A stretch of DNA of 64,000 bases from Climacium dendroides (lineage: Eukaryota > Streptophyta > Bryopsida > Hypnales > Climaciaceae): NCBI GenBank assembly GCA_950106755.1, contig OX467089.1:3598501-3662500 (forward strand), written 5' to 3'. Made by a program: the position numbers and the translations under genes. Under the pieces are notes generated by a model. The model did no database searches. It saw nothing but the letters and a program-made list of their open reading frames with translations, and was not told the origin of the DNA. Below are positions 48,631 to 60,777 of the stretch, one piece after another. The stretch's first letter is position 1. Each line of letters begins with the position of its first letter.

Positions 48631-51600
48631 TTATTTTTTGAGGAAGCGGATGCCAAGGTAAGCAACAACTCGAGTGATGAGGATGTAGAAAATCAGAATG
48701 GTGGCACATGAACCTATGTTCAGGTAATCAAGGCCTAGAGTGGCAATAGTTTGTTCGCCAGTCGTAATGGGGCACACCCCATTGACGAGCTGGGTTGTAG
48801 TGCATCTGATGGTCAAATGGCGCAACTCGTTGAGAGAGATCGCGGTGTATGTATACTTGACGTAACTCAAGGCATCCAGCCATGCAAAGTACTTGGGAAG
48901 GCTCCTTGGCGATAAAAAGAATCCACCAAAGAGGCGATTGACTTCCAGGGCCATGGGCAAAACAGTGACGGAGAGATCCGTTGTCCGACATATTGCGGAG
49001 ATCATCAGAGCCAGAGATGTGGCTGCCAACTGAGTTAAGATCATGAAAATCATAAAGATTATAAACTTGGAGCCATTTCTCTGGAAGCCCACCATCCAGT
49101 AAACAATGCACGAGAAAATCATGGGCGAAACAATCTGGGAAACCATCTCAGCTGTAACCTATGCATCAACAACGGAACCTTATTAGAATCAGCGCTAGCT
49201 CACTCAACATCTCACCAGCAACATGTTCTACTTCATTCCAATTTCTTTTTGAAATAATACAATACAAAACAATACAATACAATTCAATCAAAATACTCTG
49301 CAAGCAATCTCATTCCAGCAAATTACTCGTTATTAAAATTTGAGAGACTTACCTTAGCCATGAAATAGGCTGAGCAGTAGTACATTCCCGCTGCCCTTTC
49401 ACGTAATGTGAGAGCTCGTTCTCCGGGGAAGGAGTTGATAACCGTCAATGCACCAAACACACCCTGGTTGATCACACAAAAAAATAAGACAGGCTGCCTG
49501 CGCACAGTTGACGTCTGAGTGTCTCCAATCTGGAAAAAGACTCCACCAATTAGCAGCGCCACTAGCACACTCTGGCATAGTTGAGTGATCAGCACATTCT
49601 TCTTCCGAATCTGCTCTCGAACACCTCTGTTGAGGAGCACGATGTACTGCCGATGCCATGGCATTCTCTCTCGCGTGGTCTCTAAAACTAAATACTCCGA
49701 TCCATGACTCATGTTAACCTGCCATAAGAATTGAGTCATCAGAGATAAGACCAGTAATAAGTAAAAACTGAAGAGGAACAGATGAAATTCGAATTCTTCA
49801 CTCGTGTTACCACAGGTTTAAGTAGCACTTGCCGGGAGTGGATGGAATTTAGACTTGAGAGCATCGTCAACGTTTTTGAGGCTATCTCGAGGCCTGTTAA
49901 TGGACGGAGTTATAACATCCAAAAGATGATCAGCTGGGTTGGTATACTCCGGGCAAGGAAATCCAGAGTCCTCGAAAAATTGGAGCACTTCTGATGCTTT
50001 GCCTTGATAGATGACCTACAAACTAAAATTCAACGTCAGACACGGCTGCCAAATGATGCTCATACATGTGAGTGAAGAAAAAGAAGAAGAAGAAGAAGAA
50101 GAAGAAGAAGAAGAGGCATTACAAGAATTATCCCAGATTGAGCTAGCTGATACCTGACCAGCCTTGAGGATGATGAGATAATGAAACAAGTTGAAGATTT
50201 TGGCTTGAGGCTGGTGGATGGTGCAAACGATGGTGCAGCTGCTTCCTGCGGCGGCCAACTTCTGTAACTGCTCGCATAAGGAGAGTGCCGTCACACTATC
50301 CAACCCTGGGAAGAGAAATTCAACAGATCAAATTCACAAAACAGTAGAATTTAGAGATGGAGATGACATAGATCCTAGAGTACAATACCGCATACATCCT
50401 TTCTGCTGTAGTATAAAAGAATCTAAAGTTGCAAAATATTGAAGAAACGGCTCACTTATGACGCAGTTTATTCCATTGCCAGACATGCCATTAATGTCAG
50501 ATGTGCCAACATTCTGGCTAAGGACTAGGTGAACGGAATAAATAGCCACAGCTGCCTTTGCAAACATGACATTGTGCACAAGAAGAATCTGGATTCCTTT
50601 TCTTGTCTCACCGTTCATTGATTTCAAGGGTGATTCCAAGGGTTCATTGATCAAGCAGCTCCTCAAGGATGTTATGGCCGCATTTCAAGATCTGGCAATT
50701 TGTTTATAGAGACAAATAATCTGCAAGGCAGCAGCAGAAGTACCGGAGGTTGGCTCATCCAAGAAGAGGAGCTGCGGGTGCGTGAGCAGTTCCATGCCCA
50801 CACAAACGCGCTTTCGCTCACCACCGCTAATGCCTCGCTTCTCCGGACTCCCGATCACGGTGTTGCGCACATGGTCTAAGCCCATCTGCTTGATGATCTC
50901 GTCCACTCGTGAGCAGACTTCTTCCTCTGTCAACGAGGGCTCCAGCTTGAGCCTCGTGGTGTACTTGAGCGTCTCCTCGACCGTAAGGTGTGCGTTCAGC
51001 AGATCATCTTGCATGACATAGCCTGACATTTTCTTAAGATCCGCGATTTTGTACTCTCGGCCATTGAGCAGAATCCGACCTGCAATGCTGGCCGACTGAC
51101 CCATCCGACACGCCAGCGTGTTCAAGAGCGTGGATTTTCCTGACCCACTCGGCCCCATGATCGCCGTGAACCCACTGATGATCTGCCCGTTCAAATGATC
51201 CAACAAAACTTTCCCCACCCTGCCACAAAAAAAGCCACAGATCATCACGGAGAACATGCCATTGAAGTGGAAACAACAATGGTGGCGCGGTAAACATGTC
51301 ATAGATCGAATGCACACACAATGGTTTAGCAAACTCAAAATTGCTATGAAATTTCTCACAATTCAGTCTTAAACCTGTCATGAGAAAAAAATGGTACTAG
51401 AATCACGTAATTCATGATGCATTCCTTGATGAACGTCCAAAATTTGATTAGAAACAAGTGCAAAAGATGTATGCTTACTTGGATGTTACAGTGAGATTTT
51501 CCCATGACAAAACCACACCCTCTGCAGTGCTGCTTGAATCCCCAGGCCCCTCCTCTGGTGTCCCGCTTCCCCCTTTCACTCGCAAGGGCTGGTCTTTCGT

Positions 51601-52512
51601 AACCTTCGCAGTTGACGACACCATCGCTGCAAGAGTAGACGACGAGCCTGCTCTGTCAAAGCGCGGCGTACATTGCGAACCAACACTCGCAATCTGCTGC
51701 TGCTGCTTCTGTTGTTGCTGCCCATGCGGCCACTTGGGTAACGGAAGCAGCGTCTCGTCGTCCCTTGCAATGGATGGTGGTCGTCTCTGCGGGGGCCCAG
51801 AGCAGCGTATGGCTTGCGGGAGTGCAGCAGGATTGTGCAGTTGCGGCTTCTGTCTTTGACTTGCAGCAGAGACAGTAGAAGGCTCTGGTTGTTCCATTGC
51901 CACTAGTTTACTGCTGGAGCTGTAAGCTTGACGCAGTGATTGCAGCTGCAAATCATGGTGAGAGTCTCTCGCCGTCCGGGGCCGTGAAGCCATGGACAAT
52001 GCAGCTGGCTCAGACATCCGCGACCAAGGACGCGAGGGCAAGGGCAGCGAGAGAGAGTCCACATCGATGACTGTGTCGCGTGACGCTGCCGAAGAGGAAC
52101 CTGAATGGGGTTGGTGATTCCGTTTAGGGCAGATCACCAATTGCGGGCTCTCCCGATTGCGCAGATTCAAGTGCAGGTAGATTTTCTTATCGGGAGTGAC
52201 GCTACTCCGTGGCCGAGAGGAGTCGCATCTCTGGCACTTGTTAGGGTTACGGTTAGGATTAGCACGAGGCTCCTCGTCTTCGAAGCCTGCTTCATCACAC
52301 CGTGTTGCAGGGGCTGGATCGTGCCGTTTCGAGCTGGGACAATGATACACGCCGGTATCGTACGCCGATTCTTCTTCCGAGCAATTCGAACCGCGAGGGG
52401 AGTTGAATGTTTGCGTTTGGACGTTGCTGCTGCGGAACCACACCTTGGTCTTCGCGTGGCTGCAGATGGGACAGCCGTCGTCAGGGTTCTCCTCTTTCCT
52501 CTTCTGTCCCAT
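48631..52512 (-). CDS. Half-size ABC transporter, subfamily G (WHITE/BCRP type), with long N-terminal extension
   Basis: Six minus-strand exons: 52512-51479, 51219-50744, 50305-50154, 50015-49833, 49718-49353, 49158-48631. They sum to 2739 nt, 912 residues, and all phases agree. The nucleotide-binding domain (about 330-600) is complete: Walker A GPSGSGKST (367-375), Q-loop YVMQDDLL (412-419), signature ISGGERKR (475-482), Walker B LLFLDEPTSG rebuilt across the exon 2/3 junction, H-loop IHQP (His534), then the ABCG-typical NPADHLLDVITP. About six hydrophobic segments follow in exons 5 and 6, the usual NBD-then-TMD order. Family members dimerise and export lipids, hormones or xenobiotics; the substrate here cannot be read. 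Intron 4 (49832-49719) needs a GC donor (GCAAGT), because a GT donor there breaks the frame. Residues 1 to about 320 are an extension rich in Ser, Arg and Gln with CPIC (14-17) and CQRC (93-96). A later start at Met166 (52017) is possible. The closest plant ABCG group was not determined. Confidence 0.93.
50075..50115. repeat. GAA microsatellite in ABCG intron 3
   Basis: About twelve GAA units lie in intron 3 (50016-50153). On the transcribed strand this is a CTT-rich polypyrimidine tract some 60 bases upstream of the acceptor of exon 4. Confidence 0.9.
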
Positions 52513-53650
52513 GCCTGTTCATGCGATTCTCAAGAGTCTACAAGGTCCCTCATTTCCACTACGCGCCTTGCAACCCTAGGACATGTCGAAGCTCGGCCCT
52601 GTTGTTGCAATAAGCTGCAAGACCAGCAAATTTACCGCCGAGAATGGAAGATACATCCTCGAGTTTGGCAATATCGGAAGGATTCCACCAACACTGCAGA
52701 GGCTCGAATCGGTATCAGTCCATTCTGGGTTTGCTCATCGTCCATGGTTCCACATTCCATCCCCTGGATTCTTTCCCACACATCCCTACATCCGGAAATC
52801 CAGTCACTTAGAATTCTTCCATCGCAAATCGTAACTAGGGTTTCCAAGATCGAATATGAAATTATCCATGATTTAAGTTAGGTCATCCCAAAACTAGATC
52901 ATGAAATTGCTCCCAGCACATTGCGGCTCCAACATCCGAAAGCACACGATCCTCACTTCTGAATCATCCTATACAACTTTGTCGACCTTGCCCCAAAGAC
53001 AGAAATTCCTTGGCCGCCTCATGAATTGCAACACCGAACAGCATGCCCCCGATTGACCTTAAACCGCAAAACTTAATAGACAAGGTTTCAGGACAATAGC
53101 AACTGTTCCGAGGAGTCATGGCAAGATCGAGTAGTGACATAGGCAAATTCAAATCGATCAAGATGGTTTCACATGAATTGAAGATGTACTGCGAAGCGAA
53201 CTCACATGCGTTATTTACTCAGGCATAAGCGTTTCAACGGACATTGCGATACACCCTCATGACCGGGTATCAGCAAGAGTCAGGACTCAGGAATTCAATG
53301 GAATATGCACCTTCACCGTTTATAGAAGGTGAAAAGAATTAGGACAAAATGCCGTTGGAATTTGCTTCTGTGTGCATACAGTCCACCGACACCGAACTGC
53401 AGAATCGCCTCAATATGAGGTTCTCAAAAAATCCATTCCAATATTGAAACAAGTGGTGAACGATTCCAATCACCGCTGTTACAAAGATCGATGATCACAA
53501 TCAATGCTTCCCTCTGACCCTATGCTACAACCTCCCCCTTATTATGAAAATAATAGTTTCGGTTCACATTGTACAAATTTCGCCCTAAACGATCCGCAGA
53601 GGCAAGCGGGGGAATTCCCTTTCGCGAGTTTTGGTTTGGGGACGGTGGTA
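52513..53650. other. Intergenic region between the U-box ligase stop and the ABCG start
   Basis: This stretch must hold the 3' UTR of the U-box gene and the promoter and 5' UTR of the ABCG gene, because both run on the minus strand. I see no further coding frame with family resemblance and no clear TATA box that I would defend. Confidence 0.6.
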
Positions 53651-56600
53651 TCATAGCGAGTTCCGGCGCGTCATGCTGATGGATTCGCGGAATGACGAAT
53701 CTGAACCTTCGCTCGCACCGAGCAATGCAAGCGCGTCTTGCGCGTGCGCGCGCGTATTAGGGTTCCCATGTCGTAGCGCTTCGTGCAGCGCTTTCACCAG
53801 TCCTTGATCCGCGGCATACCCTTGCGCGTACTCCGTTACTCGCAGAATGCGCTCGATCATCCATATCGTCTTCTCCTGCAGCCGGTTTCTCTGCCGGATG
53901 CTGTAAAACAGATCAAAGATGGGTTGCACGCCTTCCGCCCGCGCGAGCTCCTCGACGCCACCTTTCAAGTGCACCCCATCCGCGAGCAGCGTGGCGAGCG
54001 CGCCGACCGTCGCTTCTCGCACGCCGTAGTCGTCTTCTTCTTCGAGAAGCTCGATCAGGGGTGTGATGGCGTTCGCAGCGACCAGACAGAAGGACGCGTT
54101 AGGGCTACAAACGCCGCCGTGCACGTCGCACTTCTCCGGAAGGTGGCGGATGAGCTTGGATGGGAACAAGCAAAACCCAAGGAAGGTGCCGCGCGGGGAC
54201 GAGTGCGGTGATGGGTGGTTGTTGCGGAGCGTGAAGAGGTGCGCTCGTTCTGAGAGGAGCTGCAACCCTAGCGCGGATCTCTCTTTCGTCAGGGGCGTCC
54301 AGTGCGCCATCAGCTTCTCCTGGAAAAGCGTGAAGAGATGAAGCTCACGCATGCTGTTGAGGATGGCAACGTTGGAGTTGCGGGCGAAGTGAAGCAGGAT
54401 GCCCAGTAAAGCCTCTTGCATTGCGCATCCCGCGCGTCCTGAAAGGCGACCGATCCGCCCTGTCTCGCAGTCGTGGAGAGTGGTCACCGTCCAGTGAAGC
54501 ATTTCCACCTCCAGCACGCGGATTACCTGCACGACATCAATGCTAGACCTCTTTAGAAAAAACTGAACAAACCTCATTCGTGTCTCATCGCCGCACTGCA
54601 GACACTGCAATTCACTAGTCGCTGGAACGGGAATGTTCATTTTTCTTCAGAAATCTATCAGGTTTCTGAAAACAAGCATTTGTACTGGATATGAAAATGC
54701 TTGCTATATCTGCTTCTGGAAACCACTGCTCCGTCTCTTTTGAAAAACTCAGAAGTCTGATTACCGAGGTTCGTTGCTGACTTCTTAACTCCTCAATGTC
54801 GAAATGGCCAGAAGTGGCCACCTCCAAAGCTTTACGAGGTGAATGGATCATTTAGGAAGGTAACAAAATGTATCAACAGAAAGCAGAAACCATGACGTAG
54901 TTTGAAATATGTGCTAGAATCAACGATATGCAGGTACGTCAAGGATAGTTTAGAATGCCATTTTAGAGAGGTCGTAAAAAAGAGGTTTGAGTTTTGTGAG
55001 TTACTAATCTGACTGCAGTTAGCTTCCACAGTGCACTTTTTATAAGCTTGGACTCTCCAGGGATAAACACACGCAATTCTCATTAGACTGTCAGATTCAA
55101 TTCCACCCTACCAATGCAATCATACTGATGATTCGTCCCCAGTACAGAGTAAGACACCGTAAAAAAAACTCCCAGAATACTTAACCACGTTCAATACTGC
55201 CATTTGGAAGGTCATGTAGGCAGTTTCTAAACCCTCCCCAACGCAATGCAGCTACGATATAAAAACAGATTGAAGAATTCGAGTTTTCCTCTAGTGAGGT
55301 TAAGTTGAACTTGCCTCGAATTCAGTGAGTGGCGTGTTGGCAAGAATGGTGGCCGCCGCGATGCGCTCTTCCAATACAGCCTTCCCATGTTGCTGAAGAA
55401 TTTCTTTCAGGTACTTGAGCTGCAGCGTGGAACGAAGCGCGGCAGCGATGTCATCTCCGATGTGCACACTGAGCAGGCTCAGCAAACGCAAGGCATTCAG
55501 ACGTATGTTGGTGTCGGAATGCATCATGAACGTCATCAGAGTGGAGGAGCCGCCGCAAGTGCTCACATTGGCTGCCATCACATCTGCAACACCGACAACC
55601 CAAATCAGTACACTCAAACCCCTTTAATTTTGCCACTGGGAGCCCAACAAACTCTTTCACAATACTGTGACAATTTCACTATATAGTCCATACTATTCTT
55701 GAACAGAGTGCAATTCATCCTCTGGAAGAAACGATGTTGCAAATAAAGTTATCGTAGATCGCCCCCAAAGGTACCAGTATATCTCCTTTAAGTTATTCAT
55801 TCTCCCCCTACCATTTGATTGCTTCACCACCTTCTCAATTATTCTAATAGATCCATGCAAGCCTACACATGACTTCTTCCAAATGGATGGTCTTCCACCT
55901 AGCTCATGAATGTTATGTTTGAATATGTGACAAGTGTGCTAGAGTCAAAGATAATGTGATGGCTAGTGTGCAGTATATTCTAGTATTTAACTGTAGACGT
56001 CACAAAAAAACGAGGTTTGACTGTAACGAGTGTTGGATCAGCTTCACGGGCAATGAGCAAATGGTGCATTTTTTCAAGTACAAACCTGCTACTTCCGTGG
56101 AGCAAGCCATGCCGTACAACGTCTGCAGGATCTTCTCCTTCCACTGCAAGCTCCCGTTCTGCAAAAGCCCGAAGATTTTGTGCAGTATCCTTTCCGAGAA
56201 CAAGAAATTTCCGTCTTTATCCACGAGTGACTGCTCCCAATTCCCCGGCACAGAGACGAGATTAGCCAGTGTGCAGATCGCCATCTCCTTGAGGTTGGTG
56301 GGCGCGGGGAGCGAGAAGATGGTGAACACAAGATGCGCAATCACACCCGCTTTTACAAGTATGTACGCTGTGTCATCTAACGTGGACAAGTTGAGGAGGG
56401 CGCCCAACGCGGCTTCACGTGCATTGGGACTGATGGACAGCATGCGCACGAGCGTTTTGCCACCAGTCTCGGCCACGACCTCTTTGCTGGTGTTGGTGAG
56501 GATCATTTGGCCCAAGTGCTGCGCCAGCTTCACTTGAGTTTCCTCCGGGCCTTGGCAGAGGCGAGTGAGGAGCGGCTTCAGGCGCCCTGCCTCGGCCATC

Positions 56601-58960
56601 TGCAATGCATTCGCGTCAACTTGCTCCAGGTTCACGAGGGTGTTCTCCGCGAGCTCACTGATCTCTGTGCTTGTTGATGCTATCCCCATTAGTGCCACCA
56701 TTGCCCCCTTCTCCGTGCCGATGCGTGCACAGATAGATGGGCTTAACGACAACTCGTGGAGAAGCGCCACGGCACATTCCCGTTCTTTGTCCACGCTGCT
56801 GCCCAAGCTTTGCACCGCAAGCTTTAATGCTCCACTCTCCGATATCGCTTCCTGCCGACACAAAGACCCGGAATGGAATGAGATTCCAGCAAACCTTAGG
56901 GATCAAAGGGAACAAGCTATACAATACAGCCGGATTCGCAACTAGGACCCAACACATGAAAGTGACACAGAACACTTGAAATGTGGCCATTTTATTGGGG
57001 TTCAATGGGTTTCGAAGGGCCAAGATCACCAGTTCTCATGTTGAATTCTAACTGTGCTGCATCTGTTCTCTGGCTCAGCCATAACATTCTCGACAAGAAC
57101 TGCTAACAACTACTAATGAAGAAAGAATCAGAATATGCAAGACCAATCCTCACATTTTCTTTTGTTTGACATGGATTCTCTTACATCTTAAATTCAAGAA
57201 ATAAATCTTCTGGTCTCAACGAACTATTGTTTAATTACTATTTCAAGTGTTGTTTGTCTAAATTCACGTTTAATTACTAAAAATCATGGTGCAGCGAAAA
57301 GACTGGATGGTATGAGTGATGCAGTGTGGGAAGGTGCAGAAACGGCACCTTGTTTTCCGGAGAGGCGATGGAGATGTAACGGAGGGCGGACATGGCTTCG
57401 CTTCGAAGGTGAGCGCGTGACTTCACATTCCGCTGCCATAGCCCCAGCACTAACGGAATCACTCCTCCCTCCCTGAGCTGCAGACGATTTGCCGCGCTCT
57501 CTTTGGCTATGAGAATTATATCTTCAAGAGCCTGCTCCGCTTCGTCACCCTGATGAGAGCGATTTCTAAGCATTTGGTGGCAATCATTTACGTACGCATC
57601 TCGACGTCATGGAAATGAGGAGGAAGCGAAGAGATAGATGAGGTAGGAATTTAGTAGAGAAGAGATTTACCGATGCAGTGGCGCTCAAACGAGTGACTGC
57701 AAGACGAATTCGAATTGTCACGTTCCGCTCCTTCCATTCCTGAATGGTTTGCCGCAGCACTAAGCTGGGTCGCAAGGCGGTGGAAGTCAAGATCTGGCCA
57801 GAGACGGGGCATGTGGGAGGTCGGCCGAGCTGTCTACACGAGTTGAACCAATTTTCTATGGAGCTTCGCTCGTACGTTCGCTCAGATTGCAGGAACACGG
57901 GATCCGTCATCACCTACACAAAGTAGTCACTACTAATCAGGTGATCATTTTTGAGCTCTCAAGCCCTAATTGAAGCTTTTGTAATGCACCAGGGAGAATA
58001 CAAGGAAGTGGTTCCTGACGGAAACTTACTTGTTTTGATAAGGGACACAGGAACGTGTCGAAGGGTGGAATGGAATCATCGATGGAATCCACCGACTCGA
58101 CGATGGTGTGCCAATGCGGCACAGCAGGCTCCAGTGTATACGATTGGAACATGGATTCAATGGTTTCCAGCAATCGTATTTGTGACTCATCCTGGCAATC
58201 CACAAGTTCCCCGCGCAGCAAGTGAAGCTGCTCAAAGAGCGCGTCTCTGTTTCGGTTGAGGTCAAGCCCTAATTCACGCCCCACGTCGAGAAGGATCGCA
58301 TTCTGAACTGCGGAGTCGGCATCCTCCGCTCTGGAAGATTGCGCCTCTCGTTGGAGTGCCAAGCAGATGCGCTCCTCGTTTGCCGAAACCTGCGCCATCA
58401 GTTACAACACAAACAATTAATTAATCTACACAAGCAATTAGGCTATCCTCAAGAAAAATCGTTCGCGGCGAGGGTGTAACGAAGCTTGGGATTTGCGTGT
58501 GTACCGAGAATTGAGCTTGTTGCATTTCACGGGCGAGGTCATCCGCTTGCTTGCTGACCTCCCGCATTTGTGCAATATCCCGCGTTTGCGGGGATTTCGC
58601 GATGGAGAATCGGGACAAGCAATGTCCGATTCCATGCGCCGTCTTCTGAATCTCGCTCACGACTTCCTGGCAATGCGTGAGCAAGTACAGCTGGCTCTTC
58701 GTCTTGCAGATCTGTAAGGGTCCTTGCAAATTTACGAGCTCGGCTTTTATTCCATTCAAGCCGGTTTGGACGCGGAGAGGAAGTTCAGGAGCTTTTCCTG
58801 TGTTCAAGTGATCCAGGATAGGCCGCAGCTGCTCCAGGTACGAAATGAAACGCCAGAAGCTCTCCTTCTCCACGGGCGCCTCGCGCGCTTCCTGGACTAC
58901 TCGGTTGAGCTCGCCTATCACCTCTGAGACTATGTTGTTCTGGTTGGCGTCTGACGCCAT
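53651..58960 (-). CDS. U-box/ARM-repeat E3 ubiquitin ligase, PUB42/43/44 (SAUL1)-like
   Basis: Seven minus-strand exons: 58960-58505, 58389-58030, 57913-57671, 57549-57349, 56851-56086, 55583-55315, 54526-53651. They total 3171 nt, 1056 residues, with consistent phases. The N-terminal helical part (1-260) is followed by a U-box (about 262-337) split by intron 2: FLCPLSKQ then VMTDPV, with a later TCPVSGQIL. ARM repeats run from about 354 to the end (motifs such as LREGGVIPLVLGLW and REAALGALLNLSTLDD). Exon 7 has the Cys/His element CDVHGGVCS followed by FCLVAANAITPLIELL, which I recognise from the PUB43/44 clade. These proteins transfer ubiquitin from an E2 to substrates bound by the ARM repeats; SAUL1 in Arabidopsis acts at the plasma membrane in senescence and immunity, so that location is only a family hint. 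Intron 6 (55314-54527) uses a GC donor, GCAAGT. The ATG at 58960 is chosen because a non-ATG codon precedes it in frame. It is longer than PUB43/44 (about 800) and nearer to PUB42. Confidence 0.95.
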
Positions 58961-58963
58961 CAC

Positions 58964-59760
58964 TTGGTGTTACTGCCATAAACCCCGATACACAACATTC
59001 CGTCGTTAAATGCGCCAAATTCCCAATACTTCTTGCTCAAACACTTTGAATCTGTCCCGAATCACCAACTTCATCATTTGATACTACCAAAGACCCAAAA
59101 AAATTAACAAAACTCGGTCCTTCAAATATTGATTGCTCTTACTCGCTCAAACATTCGAATGCGGCCCGAATGCGCCTCTCTACAAAATCAAGTCGCGAAA
59201 GATTGCGTTGAAAATGTGGCATCATTGTCAAAAACCCAGGAAACAGTCAAGAACGCTGCGAATCCTTTCTTCCTCACTAGAAAACTAGAATGCACGTCCC
59301 TCTACAGAATCAAGAATGGAAAGATTGCGCTGAAAACGCGGTATCACTGCTGTACACCCAAAAAATGATTAAACCACACTGTCGCTAAGTACTCCTGATT
59401 CTTTCTTCCTTGCTACAACACCGGAATGCGTCCCGAATTCTCCCCTAACACCTCCAGAGAATCGAGAATCGAAAACTTGCGCAGAAAACGTATCATCACT
59501 GCCATAAACCCAGAAAATGAATCAAAAACACTCTATCGTCGAATGCTCCGATTTCTCTCTTCCTGACTAAACCACCGGAACGAGTCTCGAATCCCCCTTC
59601 CCCTACAGCTTGTACTGAAAACGTGGCTTCACGAGCCACTGCACTAAACCCAGAAAAATTAAGGAATAGCACTCGGTCGCCGAATACTCCGAATTCTCTC
59701 GTCATCGCTAAACCACCGGAACGCGTCCCGAGTCCACCTACCTCTACCGCATCAATGTGG
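58964..59760. repeat. Degenerate tandem repeats directly upstream of the U-box ligase start
   Basis: Variants of CACTGCCATAAACCCAGAAAATG recur at 58972, 59083, 59223, 59345, 59497 and 59637 (spacings 111, 140, 122, 152, 140). They are interleaved with GAATGCGTCCCGAAT-like and GAAAACGTGGCATCA-like blocks in constant order. The array begins within a few bases of the ATG at 58960, so it lies in the 5' UTR or promoter. Units are strongly diverged. Confidence 0.8.
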
Positions 59761-60180
59761 TTCTTCTGTGCGTCGGTCCCTGTCCTGTCGCGTGCTCCGT
59801 GGTGCGGCATCGGAGACTTCCCCATCGCGCCCATCTCCGCATCGCATTCTCAATCTCGTCACTCAAGATCCGAGATTCGGGGGAACCAGCGACGAGCGCT
59901 GCAAGTGAGAGAAGGCAAATCGACAAGGTGGCGTACGAGAAGGACGAGCGAGGGAGGGAGCATCCGATCCATTCGCGTGATTCGAAGAGGATCGTGAGCT
60001 GCAAAGGAAATTGCAACAAAAATAGAGGCGGCTTTGGCGGAGCAAGTGCAGCTGAGTGCGCACAAGGCGCTGAGCGCACGGCAGCCAGACGGACGGCGGA
60101 CGGACGGCGGAAGGACGGACGGACGGCTAATTTGGGGCACAGCCCCGCAACTGCGGCGTGTGCTGACTGCGGAAGTTAGT
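59761..60180. promoter_or_regulatory. GC-rich upstream region, probable promoter zone of the U-box ligase
   Basis: Base composition rises sharply here and falls back to AT-rich after about 60200. It lies upstream of the minus-strand U-box gene and contains a GGAC/GGCGGAC simple repeat at 60087-60127. Several overlapping frames are open but none resembles a known protein, as expected for GC-rich DNA. The promoter role is inferred from position only. Confidence 0.4.
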
Positions 60181-60542
60181 CACACAGTTGATTTCCAAGA
60201 ACTCATCACTCGTTGAATTTGGTTTCTTTCTTGTATTCTTATTCTTTCTAATGTTTTTCTATTTTTCCTGTTTCTTTGGCATATACGGCTGGCAGCCACA
60301 ACCAAAGTGCAGCTACAAGTAAACTGGTTGAACTTTTCCATGTTGAAGGGGGAGTCAAGGTCACTTCTCACTATGGTTCACGTAACATGAGGCTAGGGTC
60401 CCTTTTGCATCCTTGAAAAGACGGCCCTTTTCAAGTAAAAAAAATTCTTGTGTGCCAATCCCAATCCTTGAGTTAATTGATAAGTCCCTCCCAAGCACAA
60501 TACCTTCCCAACATGGGGAGGTCCATTCCTTGGTTAAATTCT
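60181..60542. other. AT-rich spacer beyond the U-box promoter zone
   Basis: Nothing recognised. Confidence 0.5.
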
Positions 60543-60777
60543 CAAAGACTGATTGGTAGAGAGTTGAATTAGTTTAGGATCTTGGATGCTTCAGACTAAT
60601 TGGTAGAGAGCTAAATTAGTTTAGGATCTTGGATGCTTCAAACCACATTTCAAAGACTAATTGGTAGAGAGTTGAATTAGTTTAGAATCCTAGATGCTTC
60701 AAACCACATTTCAAAGATGGATTGGTAGAGATTTAAATTAGTTTAGGATCCCTAATGCTTCAGACTACATTTCAAGG
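60543..60777. repeat. Four tandem units of about 61 bp
   Basis: Variants of GACTAATTGGTAGAGAGTTG, TTAGTTTAGGATCTTGGATG and CTTCAAACCACATTTCAAAG repeat from about 60548, 60594, 60656 and 60717. The first unit lacks the last block and is about 46 bp. Confidence 0.88.

Noticed and set aside
52105..52881. 258-codon plus-strand frame
   Set aside because: It lies opposite ABCG exon 1 and runs into the intergenic region; the minus-strand frame continues into a complete ABC transporter, so this is a shadow.
55956..56945. Plus-strand frames of 193 and 126 codons
   Set aside because: They are antisense shadows of the ARM-repeat exon 5 of the U-box gene.
59757..60179. 140-codon plus-strand frame, possible divergent gene
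   Set aside because: Its end is made of GGAC simple repeat and several other frames are equally open; no family features.
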